A stretch of 64,000 bases of DNA from Lucinisca nassula (Eukaryota > Mollusca > Bivalvia > Lucinida > Lucinidae), in the NCBI GenBank assembly GCA_963580285.1, contig OY757025.1:119874223-119938222 (forward strand). The letters are read 5' to 3'. Positions 10,401 through 22,400 of this stretch are shown piece after piece. Under the pieces are notes generated by a model. That model worked only from the letters and a program-made list of their open reading frames with translations, was not told the DNA's origin and did not search any database. Each line of letters starts with the position of its first letter. Positions within the stretch are counted from its first letter, which is position 1. The position numbers were made by a program, and so were the translations under genes.

Positions 10401-13400
10401 ATGTTAAAATGTATAGGGAGTAGCTACCTTGTGAACGCAACTCCTCTTACAGTTCTAGGCCGATCCTTTGAAACTTTTCAGGTGTTTTCAAAGGGGTCTT
10501 AAGATGTGCATGTGTTTTTTTCATTATCCAAAACTTATTTTTTAACTTAGACTGTTTTTCAGATCTAATAACGCGAAAAGTCTATAAGGCGTAGGTACCT
10601 TGTTAGGGATTTAACCCTCTCACAAGTCTTTACCTTAAATTCATGAGTCTTTCTCCTCTGACAGGGCTATAGCGGGGCTATAGTCAGATCCTCTGACAGT
10701 TCTAGTTTTTCTTATTTCTGCTCCAATACATAGGTTGTTGGTAGTCGTTAGAACCGCCTCAATGAGGCGGTTCTAACGACCACTCACAATCTATCTTTGC
10801 AGTCCAAATAGAAAAAAAATCACGGGTTTTCTTGAGAAATGTAACCAGTTTTGAGACGTGAAAATGCACTATGTCGCAAGGGTGTTTTATCGTAATGGTG
10901 GTATAAGAGTTTGCCTAGCTTTCCTTTATTTCGTTTATTCTGTACAACAGTTTTCTCTTCCACAAGTACATTTATCATGCTACATGTAAGCCATTATTTT
11001 ACCTTAATGGATAAAAGTAGAAAAAAGGGACAAATCAAATTCAAAAACATAATAGAAACATGCAATTGATCAGACACGGTCTATTCCGTATGCTAGCGAC
11101 AGGCATATGGTCGGTCATACGCGTGTAAAATGTATAATGTGAGGTTTACAAGTTTATTCACTCTCGGGCTTTTTGTATATATAAATATGAGCCAGCGCAT
11201 AACAAAACCTACAATAAGACATGTGCGCACAACGCATGACAAAACCTACAATAAGACATGTGCGCACAACGCATGACAAAACCTACAATAAGACATGTGC
11301 GCACAACGAAGACTCAGATTAGCCTGCGCATCCGCGCAGTCTGATCAGAGTCTTCGTTGTGCGCTGTAAGGATAGCTTATGACCCAATGCTCCTTCATGC
11401 AGCAAGATACGTCTCTGCTTAGACTATATGGATGCGCAGGCTGATCTGAGTTTTCGATGGGCGCACATGTCTTATTGTAGGTTTTGTCGTGCGCTGGCTC
11501 TAATAGAAACTGAGAATTTGGGTTCTCAAAAGAACCGCCTCACTTATGCAGATCTAAAGAGAACCCAAAATCTTTGTTCCGAAGAAGCAATAACGTATAA
11601 CACTTTTGAACACAAATTTGCAGTTAACACACGCATAACAGTATACTTTATTCAACATTAAAATCAAATATATTATAACCTACACGAGACATGTTAACGT
11701 GATAGTGCCAAATCCTTCTTTGACTGATAAGGGAAGAGAAGCAGACATCCATCACGAAAACATGCCTATATAATTTTGACCCCCTTGAAACCCACTTTTA
11801 TATAGCAAAACTGGGGTTTGGAGGGGTAAACCTTATTTTTCTTATTTTTGCTCTAAAATATAGATTATGTGACTCGTTAGAACCGCCTCATTGAGGCGGT
11901 TCTAACGAGTACCCATAATCTATATTTTGAGCAGAAATAAGAAAAATATCACAATTGTTCATCCTAAAATTTTCATTTTTTTCGGCGATATAGGTTACAA
12001 TGTATTTGTATAGGCGTGTTTTCCTAATGATATGTGGAGTCTGTAGTGAAACAACAACAACAACAACAACAACAACTATAGAACAGCATAATCAAGTGCG
12101 TGCCCCAAATAACAACGTTCAACTGTCGCATCATTTCAGGTGTAGGAGATACGTTTGGAGAGATCGCCCTAGTCCACAAAGATTCTTTCAGAAATGCTAC
12201 AATTGTTGCCGACGACGATGCTGATCTCATGGTCATTGATCAGGACTTATTCGATAGGTCTCTTAGAGTAAGTGCTTGATTAGCCAGAAGATAATTATTA
12301 TTACGCACGGGAACACCATTCTTTACCAAGAAGGGGCTGCTTTTAAAGAAGCAAGTTGTCTCCTTTATACAATGTACTTGGATTGTTATCTCTATATCCT
12401 CATACTTGGATTGTAATCTCTGTATTGGCAACGGGAAGCTTACTACTAGGCTGTACGAAAAACGAGATGACTTCAATTTTCCCATTGTTAACTTTCTCTT
12501 CCTGAGCAGTAATATCCCGTCTGCACCAACATATGGAGTTTACGTTTCACAGTTAATCCGTTATGCTAAAGCCTGTTCCAAGTATGATGACTTTATGGAA
12601 CGTGGGAAGGTGCTCACTATCAGGTTGATATGCCAGGGGTATCAAAAAACCAAACTGGTATCAACACTTAAAAAGTTCCATGGGAGGCACCATGATCTTG
12701 TTGATCCGTACAATGTGGCCATTTCCAGAATTATTTCTGATGTGTGTGCAAATGGAAAGCCATAAGACTTCCAAAATCGCGGACATACCCTTCTCGGCAT
12801 TAACTCCTTTTCTTCGTTCAGGTCGATAGGCATGGTGAGCGAAGCTTGCTTACCAAGAATTGCTTACTATCCTAGGGCGCCTGATTACACTCTTCTGGAG
12901 TCCATGTTTGTTGGTCTGAACATTGATATTTGCCATTTGTCTATGGATTAATGATTTTGGATTAACGCTTTGGTACTTCGACCAAATCTACTTAAGAGCT
13001 TCCTCGTGATTCAGCAGGGAAGTGCTTCATCATTCAAGTCATTTTTTTAATTGATGTTGTTTTTCCAGTACGCCCGCGCGTTGTGTGAGTATTGAGACCA
13101 TCCTAGACTGCATTGTAGAACAAGCTGTAAATAACTTGATATAAATCACTTTTTGTTTTATATTCCTTCGAGGGCTACAAGAAAATCTTTCGTATATACA
13201 ACACCCCCCACACACACACCAACTGGAATTTTGTTTCATTGACTGTTCCAATGCGGTTCATCTGTCGTGGTTTATTTTTGTTATGGCTTGTCTTTGAGTG
13301 TGTGTATCACTTTATTATTTTGTTTTTTAATAGCCAATTGGCCATTTTGTGTGAAAGTAACTGTCCTGCTGCCTTTCTGCTATTGATGTTTCCATCAGGG

Positions 13401-16400
13401 TATGATTGTTTCATGTTTGTATTTCTTTCCTTTTGGTGTCTTTGATGGGATTTGTGGATTAATAGTATCGATTCCTGATCATTGCCTTCACTTCTATTGT
13501 GAATCCATATAATAAATCCTACCGGCTATCCCACCAAACTGCCAAAATGTTGCAAGTGAAATTCTTGTTCGTTTATGTATTGTTATGCTTTGTACATACA
13601 TGTTTCTGATAACTGATGTTCATTTACACACTCTCAATCTAAAGTGTACAAAACAGAAGTAGAGGCAATGATCAGGTATCGATACAATTAACCCACAGCT
13701 CCCTTCAGAGACACCAAAGGGGAAAAATACAACATAAAGGAATGGACCCCAACGGAAACACAAACAGCAAAAAAGCCAATAGGACAGTTTCTTTCCCACC
13801 AAATGGCGAAAAAGCTATCGAAAATAAAATAATACAAGCGACACAAACACCTAAAGACAAACCATAATAAAAATAGACCGCGACAGAAGAACTGACTTTG
13901 ACCGGTCAGCGGAAACGAATTCCACTGGGGGAGGGGGGGGCTTAAATCGATTTTGCGTGGCCACAATCCACGCCCTTACTTGCGTCGCGATTAAGATAAA
14001 TAATTCGTTCAGTCCGCCTGAAGGCCTCCGTACTCATCAGTGCAACATCTCCGTGAACACAAAAATCAAACAACCACAGCGATTAAACAACGGTGAGGAC
14101 TCGACAGCAAGAAACAACAGAAATGCTGGAGCAAAAGAAAACCAACAGTTAGACTCTGATGCGCCCGACCAGAGACAGATCATCAGGTTCCAACAAACGA
14201 TATTTACATAAGATTTGGTACTAAGTTATTTAGAAAAGTTGTGGGTATTCCGATGGGTACTAATTGCGCACCACTCTTGGCTGATTTGTTTTTGTTTTGA
14301 TATGAGAGAGACTTCATGATGTCCCTTTCTGCTGAAAACGAGTCTGAAATCATTTAAGCTTTTAGCTCCACTTCTAGATACTTGGATGATTTATTAAATA
14401 TTGATAATACCTATTTCGATAGTTTGATCATTCAAATCCCCCGCCCCCGAACTTCAGTTAAATAAGGCAAATTCTTCTGATACCAAGGCCCTGTTTTTGG
14501 ATTTACAACTATCTATTGTAGATGGGTTTGTTTCGTGCAATATTAATGGTAAACGCGATGATTTTGATTTTGAGATTGTAAATTTTCCTGTTTTTGGTTT
14601 GTGATGTTCTTCGTGCGCAATCCTATGGCGTTTCAGAAGCCTCCGTGGTGCAGTGGTTACGCTACTCGCCTTGTAAACCAGGGATCGCAGGATCGATTCC
14701 GGGCTTCTCCAGACTTTCGGATGAGTCTTTAAACCGAGGTCCCGTCTCCGTATGACCTTAGCTGTTGGTGGGACGTAACACTAAAACTCACTCACTCCTA
14801 TGGCGTTTATATTTCGCAATTAATTCGATTTGCCAGAGTGTGTAGTCATGCAACTGACTTCAACACTCGTATTAAAATGTTAACGGCTTAACTTCTTAAT
14901 CAGGGTTATCCGTACCATAAACTACGCAAATAAAAATCAAAAATGAGTTCCTTTAAGAGCAATGAAAACATTCATAAGAAAGAAGATGGGCCATACTACG
15001 TAGTTTCGGCTAATGAAGCCTCATCAGTGACCCTGTAATGATCCGGCAAAGAAAGCCAGAGGAAACATACTGCAATTTTGCGAATTTCGAATAGGCAGTC
15101 GATTCAGAGGTTGATATAAATCAAAATGGGGTCCAAATAATTAAACACCTGTCTAGAATATGAGTCTAAACCAATAATTTATTTATGATTTCTCAGAATA
15201 TTCACGCTGATCTCAAAGGACCAAAAGTAAAATATAAACTGCACTATGGTTGATGTACGGGGAGACATTTTACGGCCGCCACACGGCACAACACCAGCTG
15301 CAGTGAAGGCAAATAAAAATCAAAAATGAGTTCCTTTAAGAGCAATGAAAACATTCATAAGAAAGCCTTTTCAAAATTTTATAGACGTCATTCTGATTTA
15401 ATTTCAAAATTCAATATTGGACTTAAATCTCTTCTGCAACAAGGTCTATCGGAACCCGAATTTTATGGTGACTTAGTATACAAATTCAGAAAAATATATA
15501 ACCGCAATGACTTCAGCACCCAATTTCGTAAAATCGTTCTTCGATATTAAAAGATTGGGTACAACATAAATGTTATACGACAGACTGCATGCATGGTAGT
15601 TAACCCAATCACGGTTGACAAGTTTTGCTGCCCTCTTTAATTGCGCGCCGGTGGGTCAGGCCTCAGATTCTATGACGGTTCAAGTGTAAAGGCTTATTGA
15701 GAATTAGAGAAATCTAATTCAAGGTATGTTGGCTGGTGTCTGATACTCTATCTCTGGTCGGGCCCATCGGAGTCTAATTGTTGGTTTTCTATTGCTCTAG
15801 CATTTCAGTGGTTTCTTGCTGTCGAGTCCTCATCGTTGTTTCATCTCTGTGGTTGTTTGATTATTTGTGTTCCCGGAGATGTTGCACTGATGAGTTAGGA
15901 GGCCTTCATGCGGACTGAACAAATTATTTGTCTAAATCGCGATGGAAATAAGGGCGAGGATTCTTGCCACGTTAAATCGATTTAAGCCCCCAGTGGTACT
16001 TGTTTCAGCCGACCGTTCTAAGGCGGTTCTTCTGTCGCGATTTATTTTCTTATGGTTTGTCTTAAGGTGTTTGTATCGCTTGTGTTATTTTATTTTGGAT
16101 AGCCTATTGGCCATTTTGTGGGAAAGTAACTGTCCTTTTGGCTTTCCGCTATTGATGTTTCCATTGGGTCTGTTGTTGCATGTTTGTGTTTCTTTCCCTT
16201 TGGTGTCTCTGATGGGAGCTATGGGTTGATTTTTTCGATTCCTGATCATTGCCTTTACTTCTATTTTACGTTGGAACCGTCATAGAAAAGTAGAAATCAA
16301 CAAAGAGCAGGAATCGATACAGTTAACTTACTCTACCCATCAAAGACACCAAAGGGAAAGAAACACAAACTTGAAGCGACCAGACCATAATGGAAACCTA

Positions 16401-19400
16401 AACAAAAGAAGACCATAAGGACAGTTACTTTCCCACAAACTGGCCAAAAGGACATCCAAAATAAACAGACACAATTGATACACACAGTAAGTAACAAACA
16501 ACAACATTAATAAACCGCCACAGAAGAACCGCCTTGGAACGGTCAGTGGAAAGAATTTCACTGGGGGCTTAAATCGATTTTACATGGCCATAATCCTCGC
16601 CCTTACCTCTGTCGCGGTATACACTAATTTTGTTTAGTCCGCATGAAGGCTTCCTAACTCATCAGTTTTACATCCCCGAGAACATACAAATCAAAAAACT
16701 ACAGAGATGAAACAAGGTTGAGGACTCGACAGCATACAACAACAGAATTTCTGGAGCAAAAGTAAACCAACAGTTAGACTCCGAGGGGCCCGACCAAAGA
16801 CGGAGCATCAGGCGCCAACCAACAAAAGAATACTTAAATAAAATTCCATTTATGTTTTTGCCTGGAACCGTCATATAATCTTAGGCCCACCGGTATGCGA
16901 TCAAAGAGGGAGACAAAGTTGCCAACCGTGATTGGGTTAACCACCATGCATGCAGTCTGTTTTATAACATTTATATATCGACGAACGATTTTACGAAATT
17001 GGGTACTAAAGTCATTACAGACATGTATTTTTCTAAATTTATATACTAAGTCACCATAGAATTCGGGTTCCAAAAGGCCTTGTTGCAGAAGTCTGAGGCC
17101 TGAGGCCTGACCAACCGGTGTGCAATTAAAGAGGGAAGCAAAGTTGTCAACCGTGATTGTGTTAACCTCCATGCATGCAGTCTGTCGTGTAACATTTATG
17201 TTGTGCCCAATCTTTTTATATCGAAGAATGCTTTTACGAAATTGGGTGCTGAAGTCATTGCGGCTATAATTTTTTATAAAATTAAAGTCACCATAAAATT
17301 CGGGTTCCGATAGACCTTGTTGCAGAAGAGATTTAAGTTCAGTATTGAATTTTGAAATTAAATCAGAATGACGTCTATAAAATTTTGAAAAGGCTTTGCG
17401 TAGTTTAAGGTACCGATAACACTGAGATCGAAGTTTAGCCGTTAACAATTTATTCCGAGTGTTGAAGTCAGTTACATGACTACACACTCTGGCAAATCGA
17501 TTTAATTGTAAAACATAAACGTCATGGGATGGCGCACGTGGAACATCACCATCCAAAAAAGAAAATTTAAAATCTCAAAATCAAAATCATCGCGTTTATT
17601 ATAAATTTTGCAAGAAAAATCACAATAGATCCACAATAGATAGATGTAAATCTAAAAACGGGGCCTCGGTATCAGACGAATTTGCTTTATTTAACTGAAG
17701 TTCTGTGGGGTAAATTTAACTGATCAAACCATCGAAATAGGTGTTATCAATATTGAATAAATCATCCTAATATCTAGAAGTGGAGCTAAAAGCTTCAATG
17801 ATTTCAAACTGGTTATCAGCAGACAGGGACATCATGAATATGTTCCATAAAAGGTGATGTATTGTTATGCGCAATTAGTACCCATCGGCATACCCACAAC
17901 TTGTCTAAATAACTTATGTAAATATTGTCAAGTAGAAAGGGGAGAGCTTCACACACCTTCTGATATGACCATAAAGTATAGTGTGTATGCTCTTCAGAAA
18001 GGAAAAACGCATTTCTTACATTACTTGCAAGATAGCGGGAGTCTTCCCTATGAAATTAAGTTTTTCTTTTATAAGATTATGAGGAAGTGCAGTGTAAAGG
18101 ATGGAAAAATCATAAGTAGACCGACTAGAAGCTCGAAAACACCTGGATTTCAATTTATTTATAACTTCATTAGAATTATTTGCAGTATAAATTAGAAAAA
18201 TATCACATATCTTTGTTAGAAAAGTATTTTGGAGATGTGAAAAATGCACTACGAAGCACGGATGTGTTAAAGTAATGTAATGTTTTCTTTGCTCTATTTC
18301 TACATGCACATGCAGTCTGTTGGCTGTGTTCAATAATACTAACCCTTCCTGGAAATCTTCATTTGTAGTCTAAAGATAAAATCACCTTTCCTCCTTATTC
18401 ATTTATATTTTGAGCGTCACAGATCCGTCCTGAAGAGAACATTCACTTCTAAACGTTTCTTCTGTATCTACCATCACGAAAACACGCCTATATACTTTTG
18501 ACCCCCTCTAACCCCACTTTTATATAGTAAAACTGGGGTTTGCAGGGGTAAACCTTATTTTTCTTATTACTGCTCTGAGATATAGATTGTTGGTACTCGT
18601 TAGAACCGCCTCAATGAGGCGGTTCTATCGAGTACCCACAATCTATATTTTGAGCAAAAAAAGAAAAATATCACAATTTTTCATCTGAAAATTTTCATTT
18701 TTTCGGCGATAAATGTGTCAATGTATTTGTATAGGCGTGTTTTCGTAATGCAGTGTTGGCAAGGATTTATGCCTCTCGGTGAAATACTATCTACTAACCG
18801 TTTCAAGGCGGGATTTTTATCATGATTTATTATCATGGTTATAGTTCGCCTTTACATAAAGGATCTTACATGAGTGCTCATGTATTATTGAGTTTATTAA
18901 ACGAGTTGAGGAAAAGGGATAAAATGCGAGGCTTTGCCGAGCATTTTATCCCTTTTCCTCAACGAGTGTAATAAATTCAATAATAAATGAGCACGAATGC
19001 AAGATTCTATTTATCATATGACATTTAAAACGTATTTTATTCACGATTGTTTACAAAAATATCAATATTCCGCCATTAGTAAACGCGACGTCGTTAAGGA
19101 CGTCGTACATGTAACGTTACGGTACGTATCTACGTAATATGCATATTTAATCCACTAGTGGATTATCGAAAATATTACATGGCGTTATTACACTCTCAGA
19201 CGCGACTTCATATGATAAATCCTTGTATTGTTTTTTTTTTTATTATTATTTTGGATATTCGTTTGGCCTTTTTGTGGAATAATAACTGTCATTTTGGCTT
19301 TCCGCCTATGACATTTTCAGTATACTTAAGTTGTTTTAGGTTCATGTTCTTTCCCTTTGATGTCTTCATTTCCTTCACTTCTACATTACGCAAACACGCC

Positions 19401-22400
19401 TATACAAATACATTGCCACCTTTATCACCGACAAAATGAAACTTTTAAGATGAAAAATTGTGATATTTTTCTTATTTCTGCTCTAAATGTAGATTGTGGG
19501 CACTCGTTAGAACCGCCTCATCGAGGCGGTTCTAACGAGTACCCACAATCTATATTTTAGAGCAGAAATAAGAAAAATAAGGTATACCCCCAGAAACCCC
19601 AGTTTTACTATATAAAATTGGGGTTCAAGGGGGTCAAAATTATATAGGCGTGTTTTCGTGATGTTTTGGATGGGAGGTGTGAGATAACTGTAGCGATTCC
19701 TGATCATTGCCTTCAATTCTCGCGATAACTTTATTTCATTTCACAGCAGCTGCTATTAAATGTCATGAAGTAGCAATGAAAGGTCTCCAGCAACTTCATC
19801 ATAATGCTGCTTATATTTTATTACCTTTGTGGTCATTAAGCACATTAAATTATTTTTGGCATTGATTCTCGTACATTACAAATTTAATTCATTGATTGTT
19901 TTGGATTTGATTCAGTGATTGTTTTGGATTTAATTCATGGATTGTTTTGGATTTAATTCATTGATTGTTTTGGATTTAATTCATTAATTGTTTTGGATTT
20001 TATTCATTGATTGTTTTGAATTTAACGACTCGTCAACCACTGTGGGTCATTTTGTGTCGTCTCCAAGAGAAAGGGAGACTAGAGATAGTAGAGCGAGTAG
20101 TGGAGATGAAAGTGAGGGACAGTGGAGAAAGAGGAAAATGAATGGAAGTGTAGCGACAGAAGAATTAAGTGCACCACCACTACCATTACCTGCTGCAAGG
20201 AGAACAGGCATTGTCCGATTGTAAGCCAATAACAATTGGACGCACATTACGATCGGTACGACAAAGTGAATTTTTCACATCTCCAAAATGGCTTCTTTTC
20301 TGATGAAAATCCTTCATATTTTTCTTATAACTTCTCAAAAGATAGAGCCTATGTCTTGGAGCAGAAATAAGAAAAATAATGAATACCCAAGTAAACCCCA
20401 GTTTTCTTTATATAAAGAGGGGTTTAGGGGGTATTCATTTCACGGACTTGTTCACGTGATGACAAGCGAGGCAATGCAACATTACCTTTGCCTCATCCAA
20501 CCACGCCGTACACATGACGGTGGCACTACAGTAAAAAAATCCCCTTACTCACAATGTAAATTGGGGCATATTCCATGTTTTACCACATTTCAGCAAGTCT
20601 AATGCTTCCATTATGAGGCATATAATTTGACAGGCTGACCATTTACCTTCCAGAAGCAGCTAAAAAATATGTGTGCTGTGCGGCATATTTTGGCCTTTTT
20701 GGCAGCCAGTGTAAACAAACCCATACCGCAGCGAATAAATCAAGGCATTTCCAGTGGCCAGTCAGCACAATTTTCTGGTTCAATTTAAATCAGCTGCATT
20801 TTACAATAGCAAAAACCTACTAATATTTCTTCTAATAAACAATAAAACTTCTCAGAAAAATAATGGCTTAGCACCAAATCCAATCAGAAGCAGCAGAATA
20901 TTCAATTCTGTACTGAAAGCTCTCCCCAAAGCAAAGCAAGTGCAGCTTTCATAAAGACCAATTATTTACTGTAATGCAACCTATACCAAACCCTAATTTC
21001 TTTATGATCCACCAAAAGAGTTGCCAAACACAAGTTTAGACCATATCTAATAATACAGTCATGCATAATTAATGTTCAGTGACAAAGAATCTTTAAACTT
21101 TGCGAAAAAGTTATCGCTTCCAGATTCTACGCTGAAAGCTGGGCAAACCATGTTTTGCGAAAAAGCGCAAAGTTTACCTCTTTCCAGAATGGAACCCAGA
21201 AACCGGCTTGCATCAGTGCTTCTTCTCAGATGTCTTTGGAATACTTTAATCCTAAAATGCACTAAATCATGTCCTATTAGCACCCATGCTAGAAATTCTG
21301 GCTGTTCTCACACCTATACCCCCTAATTTCAGTAAAAATTGGCATTTTGAGGATATTTTGGGGACAAAACTTTGAGAAAATGATTATAAATGCCTTAATG
21401 CCATGAGAAATGGCTGAATATATCTATTCAAATCTTGTAACATGAACCCAACCAATAAGAACTTACAATGGCTGAGAAAACTCATTGCGATATTGCAGCG
21501 GGCTGTTCGGAGAGACAATTTTGAAATTTTGCATTGGCTTGAGATCCGTGCCTAATGCCAAGTAACCTCAGTGTTTAATCAATATGGAGTATTTTCTTTT
21601 TCTTGTGTTCCTGTTTATACTTTTACTGCAAGTCTGCTTTCCAAACAGACCAATGACAACTGATTTACATGGCTTTGAAGTAACCCCCCCTCCAATTACA
21701 TGGAACAGAAGCAAAAACTGATAAAATACACCCAGTTAGTCCTAAACTAGCACTAAACTTACAATTTGTACAGTTTCTGTGACAAAATACATGCCAGGAA
21801 GATCCAGTTTAAGATACAGAATTGGAGGGAACCTATTATTTGTGAAAATATTATGTTATGAATGAAAACATTAGAGAAGAGCTGATTTTTCTACTTTCGG
21901 TTTAGGTGGCACTACAGTAAAAAAAATCCCCTTACTCACAATGTAAATTGGGGCATATTCCATGTTTTACCACATTTCAGCAAGTCTAATGCTTCCATTA
22001 TGAGGCATATAATTTGACAGGCTGACCATTTACCTTCCAGAAGCAGCTAAACAATATGTGTGCTGTGCGGCATATTTTGGCCTTTTTGGCAGCCAGTGTA
22101 AACAAACCCATACCGCAGCGAATAAATCAAGGCATTTCCAGTGGCCAGTCAGCACAATGTTCTGGTTCATTTTAAATCAGCTGCATTTTACAATAGCAAA
22201 AACCTACTAACATTTCTTCTAATAAACAATAAAACTTCTCAGAAAAATAATGGCTTAGCACCAAATCCAATCAGAAGCAGCAGAATATTCAATTCTGTAC
22301 TGAAAGCTCTCCCCAAAGCAAGTGCAGCTTTTATAAAGACCAATTATTTACTGTAGTGCAACCTGACAGAGCGTGGGCAATTTACCAAACTTCAATATTG

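Larger units (their letters stand above)
14204..16268 (+). mobile_element. Penelope-like element, long decayed copy with two nested insertions
   Basis: It begins within the RT ORF (encoding LFRKVVGIPMGTNCAPLLAD, then a stop) and includes YLDDLLNIDN. The thumb block follows, and the copy ends with the type I tail. Frameshifts and stops break the ORF. A SINE (14634-14795) and a ribozyme element (14931-15361) are inserted. GxPMGxxxAPxxAD and YLDD are RT motifs; with PADK and LPKLHK in the other copies they point to the Penelope-like group. Confidence 0.75.

Noticed and set aside
14640..14712. A tRNA gene
   Set aside because: It is the head of a SINE with a 13-bp target duplication; the same head recurs at 52556 and 46687.
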